Shown: piece by piece, positions 38,546-47,553 of the stretch
How the letters are laid out: every line of letters starts with the position of its first letter
Numbering within the stretch: position 1 is the first letter of the stretch
The notes under the pieces: model-generated
Databases searched by the model: none
What the model was told of the DNA's origin: nothing
What the model saw: the letters and a program-made list of their open reading frames with translations, nothing else
Assembly: GCA_951812775.1 (NCBI GenBank)
Contig: OX638326.1
Location: 694,335 to 758,334, forward strand
Direction of reading: 5' to 3'
Origin: an uncultured Alphaproteobacteria bacterium
GTDB lineage: Bacteria > Pseudomonadota > Alphaproteobacteria > MPNO01 > UBA2964
Length of the DNA stretch: 64,000 bases
Translations under genes and position numbers: made by a program

Positions 38546-38965
38546 AATGGTTACGGGTGAAATGTTCTGGCTGGCACTGACTGTCGGTCTTTGTTTGATA
38601 ATCTGGATTCCCTATACGGCGCTGTATGGCGGCATTGTCGGTATAAAATCGGGAACTACCGAGTCGGTATAAAATCGGGAACTACCGACGTTCCCCCGAC
38701 CGCCCAATTGCCGGATTGGGCGCAGCGCTGTCACCGCGCCCATATGAACCTCATAGAAACGCTGATCCCGTTCGCCACACTGGTGATCATGTTGAAGGTG
38801 CTCGGCAAAGCAGATGCCGCGACGGCAACAGCGGCGGCAACGTTCTTCTTCGCACGGGTTGTGCATGTCATGGTCTATACGATGGGCGTGCCGTTTTTAT
38901 GGACACCGGCCTTTGCCGTCAGTTGGCTGGCCTGTCTCTATCTGCTGTGGCAGATATTGGCCTGA
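38546..38965 (+). pseudogene. MAPEG-family membrane protein disrupted by a 26-bp tandem duplication
   Basis: ATG 38546 (GGGAG upstream) reads MVTGEMFWLALTVGLCLIIWIPY...GGIVGIKSGTT, then a perfect 26-bp duplication (38637-38688) shifts the frame. After removing one copy it continues DVPPTAQLPDWAQRCHRAHMN, the MAPEG glutathione-binding segment, and three more helices to TGA at 38965. Restored length about 131 residues with four helices. Relatives are microsomal glutathione transferase-like membrane proteins. The duplication inactivates it unless expression starts downstream. Confidence 0.8.
38637..38688. repeat. Perfect 26-bp tandem duplication
   Basis: Two adjacent identical 26-base units, 38637-38662 and 38663-38688, each starting GTCGGTATAAAATCGGG and ending ACTACCGA. 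They lie inside the MAPEG gene and break its frame. Confidence 0.95.
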
Positions 38966-40147
38966 TCAGGCGGATTTCGCCACAGGGGCTGCGTCAGCAC
39001 AAAGCCGATAGGCCGGAAAGCGGAGACGGGAAATCAATCCTGTACTATCGTTTTCGCCGAGTTTTATATGACCAACATCAGCGTGCTTGCCGAGAAAGCC
39101 CACTATCATTTCTGAGGACATGCCCGGACCACTATCAACAATTTCGACATGCACCTCGCCAACACCGGCTTTTCGGATCCACAGCGAGATCCGTCCGTTT
39201 TCAGGCGTGAACTTGACCGCATTGTGAAGAAGATTGGTGAGCATTTGGGTGGTTAATGTAGGGTCGACGTTAAGACGGATCGTTTCATAGTCCTTGCTTA
39301 CTGCAATCGAAATATTTTTTTCAGCCGCCATATCTTCGACAGATTGAGCGCTGATTTTGAGCAAATCAGAGAGGCGACAATCCTCTTCTTTTATTGCGAT
39401 TTCACCCGTTTTTGAACGTGCCATATCGAGCATTCGATCAGCAACGCTTGATATATACTTTGCGGTCTGCCGAATGTCAAAGAGGTATTCGGGATACTTC
39501 GGATCGGAGAGCGGCCCAAACATCTGTTCATCAACAATTTGCGAAAGGCTCACCATGGTGGCGATGGGCGATCTTATTTCATGGGCAACCAATGCAAACA
39601 GATCGCGCCTCGCCTCTTCCGCTTCTTCGCTCGAATTTGGGAGAATTTCTGCTTCGATCAATCGACGACGCATTTCCAGAATTTCCATGGCCAACGTCGC
39701 AAAAGACGTCAACCGCGTCTGGTTTTCGGCACCAAATTGTTGCCGAGGTTCATAGTCGATGACACAGAGTGTCCCAAGCCGGAACCCTTCTGGGGTGATA
39801 AGAGGGGCACCAGCGTAAAACCGGATATGCGGGGCACCAATTACCAGATCGCTTTTGTGAAACCGGACATCATCCGCCGCATCCAGAACCACCAATGGAC
39901 CGTCCTGTAAAATTGCATGCGCGCAAAAGGCAACATTCCGTGGGGTTTCTTCAGCGTCCAACCCGTTGCGTGACTTAAACCATTGCCGGTCACCGTCGAG
40001 GATCGAGATCAACGCGGTCGGTGCATCAAAGGTTTGTCGAACGATTTCCGTGAGACCGTCAAACACCGATTCCGGAATCGTATCGAGAATGCGATATTTT
40101 TCAAGCGCCTCGAGGCGGCTGGCTTCATTAAACGGAACAGGATACAT
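38966..40147 (-). CDS. GAF-domain sensor histidine kinase missing its G2 box
   Basis: 393 residues from ATG 40147 (GAGAGGG six bases upstream). Residues 10-165 are a GAF domain (EKYRILDTIPESVFD, ISILDGDRQWFKSRNG, FCAHAIL, APLITPEGFRLGTLCVID). Then come the dimerisation helix with phospho-acceptor His189 (FALVAHEIRSPIA), the N box (TNLLHNAVKFTPENG) and the G1 box (VDSGPGMS). After ENDSTGL the sequence jumps to ISRLRFPAYRL; the GLGL...HGG (G2) part of about 20 residues present in relatives is absent. This looks like a small in-frame deletion that should impair ATP binding. No response regulator is adjacent. Confidence 0.8.
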   Translation of the reverse strand: MYPVPFNEASRLEALEKYRILDTIPESVFDGLTEIVRQTFDAPTALISILDGDRQWFKSRNGLDAEETPRNVAFCAHAILQDGPLVVLDAADDVRFHKSDLVIGAPHIRFYAGAPLITPEGFRLGTLCVIDYEPRQQFGAENQTRLTSFATLAMEILEMRRRLIEAEILPNSSEEAEEARRDLFALVAHEIRSPIATMVSLSQIVDEQMFGPLSDPKYPEYLFDIRQTAKYISSVADRMLDMARSKTGEIAIKEEDCRLSDLLKISAQSVEDMAAEKNISIAVSKDYETIRLNVDPTLTTQMLTNLLHNAVKFTPENGRISLWIRKAGVGEVHVEIVDSGPGMSSEMIVGFLGKHADVGHIKLGENDSTGLISRLRFPAYRLCADAAPVAKSA

Positions 40148-40231
40148 CGGCACCCTCTCAAAAACTGGCAACCGTTTACCATACGTTTAGAAAGATTAAA
40201 TAAACGTTAACGCTGTACCGAAGCCCCACAG

Positions 40232-40263
40232 AAAAACGGCGAGGCCCGTGAGGGCCCCGCCGG
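40232..40263 (-). terminator. Strong intrinsic terminator after the bicupin gene
   Basis: On the minus strand GGCGGGGCCC pairs with GGGCCTCGCC around TCAC, followed by GTTTTT. It lies 50 bp after the bicupin stop and isolates the downstream kinase gene. Confidence 0.85.
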
Positions 40264-40312
40264 TCGTAGGTTAGCGCTTCTTGTCGTTTTTATGAGCGCT
40301 TAATTCCAAAAC

Positions 40313-41434
40313 CTATTTGAACTGGGACTCGTCGATGAACTTACCCATGCCGGATTCAGCTCCGGCCTCTTTCATCGCCTCAAGGAACATTTCATGGACG
40401 CGCGGGTCCTGATCTTCATATTCGATCTGGGCGCCGCCTTTGTTCACATCGACATCCATGCCAAGGAAGATACGGCGTTTCTCTTCCATCAACGGATAGC
40501 GCAGACCTCCACAGGCGATGGCGAGATACCGGCTCGGTGTTGCCGCGGCATTGAAATGCTGGTGGAACATCATATCCGGCGGAGCGAACACGGTACCGTG
40601 CTTCCAGTCGACGCGGGTAAATTCTTCATCCCCATCATACCAGAGCAGTGAATAGCCATGACCCGTGATGCAGCTGACATGGAAATCCGCCCCATGACGG
40701 TGACCCTTCTTATAGGTGCCAACAGGCATTTCAGACATGTGCGCATGCATCGCACCATCAGCCAAAACAAACATCATGTTTGACCCACCGGCACCACGCG
40801 CTTCCCATTTTTGCAGCTCGAATGTCTGCAGATCAGGAATGAAGTTGGTTTCCCACATATGACGCCCCGGACGTTTTGGAATAAACGTCCCTTCACCGGC
40901 GTAGTAATCGGCAGTGCCTTCGCGCGCCGGGAAACGGAACGGGTTCTCAAAGACGAATTGATGATCATGGAACACGTTCATAATCATCGGCATGTTATTG
41001 GTCGATGACAGGCGCGCGGGTTCCTGGCCCGAGCCATTGAAATGCTGATATTTGGCGTTCAATGGCAAGGCGAACAAGCTACCCTTGCCCCATTCAAAAC
41101 TATGCTTGGTGCCGTCTGCGGTTTCAACCTGAGTACTGCCCTGACCGGACAGGCAATAGACAACTTCTTCAAACATATGTTGTTGCGGTGAGGTCGATCC
41201 ACCGGGCTCCAGTTCCAGAACAAAAACCGACAACCAGTCGCCACGGCCCTTTAAATGCGCGAAGCCACCATTGCAACCAAACCGGTCCCACTTCTTGACT
41301 GGAACGTCAGGAAGATGAATACCGAAATCTTCGACGATGGGGACGCCTTCCCCTTCAGCCCAATCGAGAAAAGGGTCTGCCAGAAAAGGCTTATCGCCTT
41401 CGGTTGATCGGAGTTCCTGTTCCAGCGTGTCCAT
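40313..41434 (-). CDS. Bicupin protein (gentisate dioxygenase-like fold)
   Basis: 373 residues with two cupin domains. The first has STSPQQHMFEEVVYCLSGQGS (about residues 80-100); the second has KKGHRHGADFHVSCITGHGYSLL-type metal residues (GHRHGADFHV) and FAPPDMMFHQHFN. Cytosolic. Related bicupins are ring-cleaving dioxygenases or oxalate decarboxylase-like enzymes, but sequence alone does not give the reaction. It is divergent from the alpha/beta hydrolase, monooxygenase and TetR genes, with a 258-bp shared region (41435-41692) that probably holds both promoters and the TetR operator. Confidence 0.8.
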   Translation of the reverse strand: MDTLEQELRSTEGDKPFLADPFLDWAEGEGVPIVEDFGIHLPDVPVKKWDRFGCNGGFAHLKGRGDWLSVFVLELEPGGSTSPQQHMFEEVVYCLSGQGSTQVETADGTKHSFEWGKGSLFALPLNAKYQHFNGSGQEPARLSSTNNMPMIMNVFHDHQFVFENPFRFPAREGTADYYAGEGTFIPKRPGRHMWETNFIPDLQTFELQKWEARGAGGSNMMFVLADGAMHAHMSEMPVGTYKKGHRHGADFHVSCITGHGYSLLWYDGDEEFTRVDWKHGTVFAPPDMMFHQHFNAAATPSRYLAIACGGLRYPLMEEKRRIFLGMDVDVNKGGAQIEYEDQDPRVHEMFLEAMKEAGAESGMGKFIDESQFK

Positions 41435-41692
41435 TACCTGCTCCTCAATTGTTTATCGGTATCCGAAATTTGCGGCATCCTAGTGGCGTAGCCCTAAGCC
41501 ACGCAAGATGAGTCCGAGAGTCATCCCCATTCGATACAAAAACTAATACGGCGATCAGCTTCAGCGCTGCAAGATATTGATTTAATTGACGAACTGAGAC
41601 CTCTTGCTGGCGAAGCGTTTATCCGCTTAAATTAGAATGACAATTCTGTTTTTAGGTTCCAGACCGATAAGATCAAGAGGGGGATCGAAAGA

Positions 41693-42478
41693 ATGGCCGG
41701 TCACAAGGCTGAAACAATTAACGTCAACGGATGTGCCACCGAAGTCCGCCGCGGCGGTAGTGGTGCACCACTTCTCTTTTTACATGGCGCCGGAGGGATC
41801 AGCGCCTGGGCACCATATTTAGACGCCCTTGCCAAGCGCTACGACGTCATCGCGCCAAGCCATCCGGGATTTGGTGGCTCCGATGACCCCGAGTGGCTCG
41901 ATAACATCTCCGACATGGCCTTTTTCTATCTCGACTTTATGGAAGAGTTCGGCCTCGAAGATGTCCACCTCCTGGGCAATTCCTTAGGGGGGTGGATCGC
42001 CTCTGAAATCGCTGTGCGCAGCACTGACCGGATCAAAACGCTGACACTGGTATCTGCGGCGGGTGTCAATGTCGTTGGTGTCCCGATGGGCGATATCTTT
42101 TTGTGGAGCAATGAAGAAGCCGCCCGCCAGATGTTCTTTAATCAGGAAATGGCCGAGCAGCGCATTGCCGCCGCCGAAGGCATGACCGACGAACAAAAGG
42201 ACGTTCAGTTGAAGAACTATTTTACGACCGGCAAGTTGTCCTGGAACCCGCGTTTTCATAACCCTGGTCTCGTCAAATGGCTGCATCGTATCAAGGTGCC
42301 CACCATGCTGCTCTGGGGCGAAAACGATAATATTTTTCCGCCGGTCTATGGCGAAGCTTATAGAGACGCCATTCCCGGGTCGGAACTATGGATCATTCCG
42401 GAATGCGGCCACCTACCCCATCAAGAGAAACTCGATGAGTTTCTCGCCGGGGTCGACGCCAATACATCCAAGAATTAA
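41693..42478 (+). CDS. Alpha/beta-fold hydrolase (meta-cleavage product hydrolase-like)
   Basis: 261 residues. Oxyanion motif HGAGGISAWAPYL, nucleophile Ser97 in LLGNSLGGWIA, Asp in LLWGENDNIFPP and catalytic His in ECGHLPHQEKL. This pattern is that of C-C or ester hydrolases such as those acting on meta-cleavage products. It precedes the flavin monooxygenase gene by 15 bp; both probably break down the same cyclic substrate. Confidence 0.9.
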   Translation: MAGHKAETINVNGCATEVRRGGSGAPLLFLHGAGGISAWAPYLDALAKRYDVIAPSHPGFGGSDDPEWLDNISDMAFFYLDFMEEFGLEDVHLLGNSLGGWIASEIAVRSTDRIKTLTLVSAAGVNVVGVPMGDIFLWSNEEAARQMFFNQEMAEQRIAAAEGMTDEQKDVQLKNYFTTGKLSWNPRFHNPGLVKWLHRIKVPTMLLWGENDNIFPPVYGEAYRDAIPGSELWIIPECGHLPHQEKLDEFLAGVDANTSKN

Positions 42479-42493
42479 CAGGGGAGCAGCTCA

Positions 42494-43657
42494 ATGCGAT
42501 TTTCCTTTTTCCATCTGATGCCTTACGGCGTCGTTGACCTCGACGCCATCGAACACACCGCCTGGATCAATTTTTCGAACAGCAATTACGATCCCAAAGA
42601 GGGCCACAAGCTCTACAATCGCTATCTCGACGAACTTGAATATGCCGATGAACTTGGCTTTGACGGCATTTGCGTCAATGAACATCACCAGACAGCCTAC
42701 GGTATCATGCCGCAACCAAGCGTGCTGGCCGGCGCTCTGTCGCGCCGTACCAAAAACGCCAAAATTTGTGTACTTGGCCGGGCCTTGCCGCTGACCGAGA
42801 ACCCGCTCTCGATCGCTGAAGAATACGCGATGATCGATAACGTCACCGGCGGCAGGCTCATCGCCGGTTTCGTTCGCGGCATCGGGTGTGAATACCACTC
42901 TTATATGGTCAACCCATCAAGCTCACTGGCCAAGTTCCACGAAGCGCATGAGCTGATCATGCAGGCCTGGACCCAGCCGGGCCCGACCTCCTTTGAAGGC
43001 AAATATTACCGCTTTCAATATGTAAATATGTGGCCGCGCCCCTATCAGGAACCTCATCCTCCGGTCTGGATCCCCTCACAGGGTTCCAGCGAGACTAAGG
43101 ATTGGGCATCGCACCCCGATCGCAAATACACCATGCTGATGACCTTCAGCCCCATCGCAAACGTCGTCCGCAACATGAACGCCTATTCCGACAAGTGCGA
43201 TGAGTATGGCTATAAATGTCAGCCGGATCAGCTGGGGTGGGCATTGCCGCTTTACGTCGCGGAAACCGATGAAAAAGCCATTAACGAGGCGCGCCCGCAT
43301 ATCGAAAACTTCTTTAACAAGTTTGTTCTCGCACCGACTGAATATCGGATGCCGCCCGGCTACTCCTCGATCAACTCCTACAAGATGATCATGGAAAACA
43401 AGATGAAGTTCCGCGAACAATATCTCACCATCGAAATGCTGATGGAGAACGGCATGTTCATCTGTGGCAGCCCATCGACAGTGGCTGAAAGGCTTGAGGG
43501 CTATCAGGAGCAGATGGGCTACGGCAATCTGGTCATTATGGGGCAGTTTGCCACCCTTGATCACGAGCACACCAAGAAAAGCATGCAGATGTTCGCCGAA
43601 GAGGTAATGCCCAGGCTGCGTCACATTGGAGAACCCAACGCTGCCGCTGCCGAGTAG
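42494..43657 (+). CDS. LLM-class flavin-dependent monooxygenase (luciferase-like)
   Basis: 387 residues. Luciferase-like TIM barrel: N-terminal FSFFHLMPYGVVDLDAIE, GFDGICVNEHHQTAYG, ALPLTENPLSIAEEYAMIDN, and GRLIAGFVRGIGCEYHSYMVNP. FMN-dependent; it needs a reductase not encoded here (57491-57973 is a candidate). The clear ribosome site (GGGGAGCAG) and 15-bp spacing point to an operon with the hydrolase and the TetR gene. It could be an aldehyde, terpene or alkane-type monooxygenase. Confidence 0.9.
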   Translation: MRFSFFHLMPYGVVDLDAIEHTAWINFSNSNYDPKEGHKLYNRYLDELEYADELGFDGICVNEHHQTAYGIMPQPSVLAGALSRRTKNAKICVLGRALPLTENPLSIAEEYAMIDNVTGGRLIAGFVRGIGCEYHSYMVNPSSSLAKFHEAHELIMQAWTQPGPTSFEGKYYRFQYVNMWPRPYQEPHPPVWIPSQGSSETKDWASHPDRKYTMLMTFSPIANVVRNMNAYSDKCDEYGYKCQPDQLGWALPLYVAETDEKAINEARPHIENFFNKFVLAPTEYRMPPGYSSINSYKMIMENKMKFREQYLTIEMLMENGMFICGSPSTVAERLEGYQEQMGYGNLVIMGQFATLDHEHTKKSMQMFAEEVMPRLRHIGEPNAAAAE

Positions 43658-43668
43658 ATCAGGACCCC

Positions 43669-44346
43669 ATGCCTGACACGATTGATCTCGACCGGGATCA
43701 CGGTCGTGCGCCACAACAAAGCCGCAGCCGGGAAACCCTGACCCGCATTGTCGATGCGGCTGAAGCGTTGTTCGCCGAGCGCGGCTATGACGGCACCACC
43801 GTCAACGACATCGTCGGCCGGGCGCACTGTTCAGTTGGATCGTTCTACGCCCGGTTTAAGGACAAGGAGAGCCTATTTCTCCACATCCACGACCAGCAAT
43901 GCGCCCTGCTCATTCAACGGATCGATTTCCTGGGCGACCTCGTGCGGGCGGAGAATGCGACACTGGAAACCGTTGTCCGGCAAAGCGTCCGCGCGCTCTT
44001 CCTGTTTGCCGGTCAACGCTGCGAGTTAACGCGGGTCTTTATTCAGCGTAGCAGTGTCGACCCTGAATTTCATGAACGCTATGCCCGGACGTGGGGGGCC
44101 GTTCGTGACCGGCTCCGTCCGGTAATGCTCTCCCGCAAGGCCGAGATCATTTCAGACAACCCGACCCGTGCCGTCGATTTTACCCTTCAGCTGATGCATA
44201 GCCTGTGGGCCAATGACGTGCTGCATCACAAGATGAAAGACATCACCGGCCAGGAAACCGGCGAAGCGCTGATCGAGGATTTGACAGATAGCTGTCTGGC
44301 CTGGCTGGGTTTGAAATCCGCTACCGGAAAAGCGCGACGCAGTTAG
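43669..44346 (+). CDS. TetR/AcrR-family transcriptional regulator
   Basis: 225 residues. N-terminal HTH at about residues 20-65: RETLTRIVDAAEALFAERGY, TTVNDIVGRAHCSVGSFYARF-type recognition helix, followed by the ligand-binding helical domain. It starts 11 bp after the monooxygenase stop, so it is the last gene of the catabolic operon and is likely to repress both it and the divergent bicupin gene (inference from position). Confidence 0.95.
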   Translation: MPDTIDLDRDHGRAPQQSRSRETLTRIVDAAEALFAERGYDGTTVNDIVGRAHCSVGSFYARFKDKESLFLHIHDQQCALLIQRIDFLGDLVRAENATLETVVRQSVRALFLFAGQRCELTRVFIQRSSVDPEFHERYARTWGAVRDRLRPVMLSRKAEIISDNPTRAVDFTLQLMHSLWANDVLHHKMKDITGQETGEALIEDLTDSCLAWLGLKSATGKARRS

Positions 44347-44422
44347 ATCAAATTTCCCTAGGCGGTTCAGGGAATTCCGTAGTAGGTTCGCCCGCTTTTT
44401 CGCCCTTTCCATGGAGTCCGCG

Positions 44423-44570
44423 ATGTCTTCGTCTGAAGCCTGGCCCGGGCCCGTATCGCTGCACGATAATCTTGTTTCTGTCGTACCGCTTGAACAAGCC
44501 CATTGTACCGACCTCGCGGAGGCCACAGCCGACGGCGAATTGTATAAGCTGTGGTATACGAGCGTCCCGG
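44423..44570 (+). pseudogene. 5' fragment of a GNAT acetyltransferase gene
   Basis: ATG 44423 (GGAG upstream) encodes about 50 residues, SSSEAWPGPVSLHDNLVSV... LYKLWYTSVPA, the typical start of RimJ/RimL-type N-acetyltransferases. After VPA the sequence changes abruptly into another frame that belongs to a PEP-CTERM protein. The rest of the GNAT gene, including the acetyl-CoA site, is missing. A deletion or recombination joint lies near 44565-44570. Confidence 0.7.
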
Positions 44571-44879
44571 CAAAACGCCTTCGCGATGAATTATCTCGAC
44601 GATGGCGATGTCAGCACCTTCTCGCTTAACTTTTTCGATGGGCTGACAAATGTGGGGAGCACAAGCTTTGTTACAGCGTCTATCGGTTCTGCTGAATTCA
44701 TAGGCTTTATCAGTACGGTGGCCTTTGACCGCGTTGAAGTCCGTGAAGATATAGGCGGGCTTACCAATGAGGCGTTCCAATTCTATTCGGCGGAGGCGGT
44801 CCCGGAACCGGGCTCACTCGCCATCTTCGGTCTGGGCCTGCTTGGTCTCGGCTACATGCGCCGTCGTAAAGCGGCCTAA
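44571..44879 (+). pseudogene. 3' fragment of a PEP-CTERM gene, paralogous to 44899-45522
   Basis: From NAFAMNYLDDGDVSTF onward the sequence aligns closely with the second half of the next gene (TAFAMDYVDTSIASTF): the same FFDG.TNVGSTSF, AEFIGF, VAFDRVE, then AVPEPGSLAIFGLGLLGLGY with RRRKAA. The 5' half with signal peptide is absent and replaced by the GNAT fragment in a different frame, so no exported product is expected. Confidence 0.8.
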
Positions 44880-44898
44880 TGAGTTCAAGAAAACTGTA

Positions 44899-45522
44899 AT
44901 GAAGAATATTGTAAAATCCCTTTTTGCCACTTTGCTTCTGATTGGATCATCAAATGCGTCTACAGCGGTGATCATTTCGACCAATACCGCCGACTTCAAT
45001 TTGACGGCGGAGAGCTTTCCCAGTACAGGCTTCACCAATTCCAACATTGTCAGCGTAAGTGGCAATATCTCGCTCGATAATGCCTTCGGCATTGGAACAG
45101 GTGCCGACAATACCGGGACCCATGCCTACACAAGCTTCACCGGTGCCCTTGCTGGAAACGAATACGTCCTCAATGGTGATGAAAATTTCAACATGATCTT
45201 TTCCTCCCAGCAGACCGCCTTCGCAATGGACTATGTTGACACCTCCATTGCCAGCACCTTCAACCTGACTTTCTTTGACGGCGCGACAAATGTTGGCAGC
45301 ACCAGCTTCATCACCTCGTCTTTCAACACCGCAGAATTTATCGGCTTTGTCAACTCGGTGGCGTTTGACCGGGTAGAAATCCGCGAAAATGACGGCACAG
45401 GCAACTCCGATGAATTTTTCCGGTTCTACTCAGCGGAAGCGGTACCCGAACCCGGTTCCCTGCTGATCTTCGGCCTCGGCCTTCTCGGTCTCGGCTACAC
45501 CCGGCGCCGTAAAGCCGCCTAA
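44899..45522 (+). CDS. PEP-CTERM sorting-domain protein
   Basis: 207 residues from ATG 44899. Signal peptide (VKSLFATLLLIGSSNASTA), a beta-rich domain of about 160 residues (repeated NFNMIFSSQQ... NVGSTSF... VAFDRVEIREN) and a textbook tripartite end: VPEPGSLLIFGLGLLGLGY then TRRRKAA. It is a tandem paralogue of the fragment just upstream. It probably acts in the extracellular matrix after exosortase processing. No catalytic residues are evident. Confidence 0.85.
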   Translation: MKNIVKSLFATLLLIGSSNASTAVIISTNTADFNLTAESFPSTGFTNSNIVSVSGNISLDNAFGIGTGADNTGTHAYTSFTGALAGNEYVLNGDENFNMIFSSQQTAFAMDYVDTSIASTFNLTFFDGATNVGSTSFITSSFNTAEFIGFVNSVAFDRVEIRENDGTGNSDEFFRFYSAEAVPEPGSLLIFGLGLLGLGYTRRRKAA

Positions 45523-45552
45523 TTGAAAGCAACAATAAGGCGGATGATTTAC

Positions 45553-46200
45553 ATGAAACGTCTTGCGGTAGTCGCGGTAGCTTCCTGTTTGTACGCATCG
45601 GCGGCAAATGCGGCCTTTATCACCTATACCAGCGAAAGTGCCTGGGATACGGCGGTCGGCGCGTCGACCGCGGAAGATTTCAACAGCATCACCACTGAAA
45701 CCTCCTTTCGGACATCCCCTGTCACCGTCGGTAACATGACTTTCAGTGGTTTCACGCCCTCAAATACCACGTTCAATGAAATTGCGCCAACAGACCCTCA
45801 TTTTGGCTTCACGACGACCAGTGTCAGAATTGCCACCAGCAGCTTTGGCGGCGATCAAGCGAGAATAGATTTTGTAACCGGCGTATCTGCCTGGGGCGCG
45901 GATATTGCGAACCTGGAGCCCGTTCGCTCCAGCTCGTTCACGGTATTTGACGCTGGCGACAATGCTTTGGGGACCTTTAACTCGTACACTGCCGGGACCG
46001 GCTTCCATGGTTTCGAGCTCACAGCTGGCGAAGTAGCATCCTATCTTGTATTCAACAGTACCACTCTCGATGAATTTTTTGGTCTGGACGACGCCAAATT
46101 TGTCACCTCGGAAGCGGCAGTGTCAGAACCGGGAACACTTGCGGTCTTCGGTCTTGGCCTTATTGGGCTCGGCTATGCACGTCGGCGTAAGTCGTCTTAA
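45553..46200 (+). CDS. PEP-CTERM sorting-domain protein
   Basis: 215 residues from ATG 45553 (AAGGCGG upstream; ATG 45544 is an alternative). Signal peptide (RLAVVAVASCLYASAANAA), then a beta-sandwich domain opening FITYTSESAWDTAVGASTAEDF, a form seen in many PEP-CTERM proteins. The end is VSEPGTLAVFGLGLIGLGYA with RRRKSS (SEPG rather than PEPG). It lies 30 bp after the previous PEP-CTERM gene and is probably co-transcribed. Confidence 0.85.
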   Translation: MKRLAVVAVASCLYASAANAAFITYTSESAWDTAVGASTAEDFNSITTETSFRTSPVTVGNMTFSGFTPSNTTFNEIAPTDPHFGFTTTSVRIATSSFGGDQARIDFVTGVSAWGADIANLEPVRSSSFTVFDAGDNALGTFNSYTAGTGFHGFELTAGEVASYLVFNSTTLDEFFGLDDAKFVTSEAAVSEPGTLAVFGLGLIGLGYARRRKSS

Positions 46201-46302
46201 TCGATTCTCTAATTGAAGTCGAAGGGCGGCAAACGGGCTGCCTTTTTTGACTCCGTAACGACGCCGCCTTCCTGTGTAATACAAAAGCCTTATGGCCTGA
46301 AT

Positions 46303-47409
46303 ATGCGGAAAAATATGGAAAGACGTCCTCCGACTTCGTTTCTTTTCACCGTCACCACTTTATTTCTCTTCACTCTTACTGCGGGCATTTCCCGTGATGT
46401 TCACGCCTTTGCTTACATTTTTGCTGGCGAAGCCAATGGCGTCGATGTCATCACCCATGCGCAGGGCTATAACGGCACGGGCGGAACGCTCACTGTTACG
46501 GTCGGCATAGACCCAACCAGCTCCTTCGCCGCGCAGATGGTGATCCCGACCCAGAATGTGGTGAATACCTGGAACGCCTTAGCGCCCACTACGGGTAATG
46601 TGGACAGTTCCGGGATCAGCGGCAGCCAGGTCGATTATGAATCTACATTGCTGCATGAGGTCGGACATTCCCCGGGACTCAGCCATGTCAATGCGGCTAC
46701 AGAATCTGGACTCTCGGGCAGCAACAGGAATTACACCAAGGCAACAGACGGCGCGAACAACACGTTTGATATCAACGCCGGATCCGACGGTATAATCGGC
46801 TCAGCGGATGATATCCGTGGCGATGACATCAACCTTAACTACTTCCGCAAAGCCGATAACAACCCCTTCAGCGTTCCGGGCGGCGGGATCGGAGTCGTGG
46901 ACTCCACGACTTATAGCCGTGATCTCGCCGACCTGCCGGTTGGTGATAATTTCTCCGCAAATGGGGCTCGTGCCGTCGCGGCTGCTTTGGGGTTTACCAA
47001 TACCGAAGCCGTTATGCAGCAGGGCGCCTTTTTCGGCGAAGTTCAAAGGGAGCTTACCGCCGCCGACGTTGCGGGCATCCTGTATGCCGGATCGGGTCTC
47101 GATGAAATTCGGGGCACTGCAGATGACTGCACCCCGGTATTACAGTTTCTTGGTCTGACAACGGGAGCCGATATCGTTATCGACATGGATAGCGCGCAAA
47201 CCGGCTTTGCGGTCTCACAATCAGGTGGTGTCTTTATATCAGGCGATCATATCGCGATCACAGATTCCGCGATCTAGTTCGACCCTACCGACAACTGGTT
47301 CTTTAATCAGGATTCCAACGCAACAAGCATCGCCGCGCCAGAGACTACGGCCATATTCGGCTTGGCAGTCTTCGCGCTAGCCTTATATCGAAGACGTAAC
47401 GCAGCCTGA
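46303..47409 (+). pseudogene. Metzincin-type protease with PEP-CTERM-like end, interrupted by TAG
   Basis: From ATG 46303: signal peptide (LFTVTTLFLFTLTAGIS), then a domain with HEVGHSPGLSH at residues 118-128, the full HExxHxxGxxH zinc motif of metzincin proteases (His118, Glu119, His122, His128). TAG is at 47275-47277 after DHIAITDSAI. The same frame continues 43 codons, FDPTDNWFFNQDS...APETTAIFGLAVFALALY with RRRNAA, to TGA at 47407-47409: a sorting signal, with PETT in place of PEPG. Thus the UAG separates catalytic domain and anchor. Termination would give a freely secreted protease; readthrough would give an anchored one. A plain nonsense mutation is equally possible. Confidence 0.75.
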
Positions 47410-47429
47410 CTTCTAAAACGAATTAATCC

Positions 47430-47540
47430 GTCATACCCGGGCGTGACCCGGCTATCCAGTGATCCATAAGACTGGTTTGCCGGATCAAGTCCGGCAATGA
47501 CACTAGGGTACTTGACCCCGCATCAAGTGCGGGATGACGG
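47430..47540. repeat. Three GTCAT/CCGG palindromic intergenic repeats
   Basis: Units at 47430-47459 (CCCGGGCGTGACCCGG), 47475-47501 (TGCCGGATCAAGTCCGGCA) and 47516-47540 (CCCGCATCAAGTGCGGG) belong to the same family as the cluster at 874-1116. They fill the gap between the protease gene and the convergent aldo/keto reductase gene, where they could serve as bidirectional terminators. Confidence 0.8.
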
Positions 47541-47553
47541 CCGATGGCTGTGG

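Noticed and set aside
12104-47277. Global reassignment of UAG to an amino acid
   Set aside because: Many ordinary genes in the window end in TAG (adenine deaminase, the LLM monooxygenases, TetR, HIT-adjacent and others) with no sensible extension, so UAG is a normal stop here; at most rare readthrough is possible.
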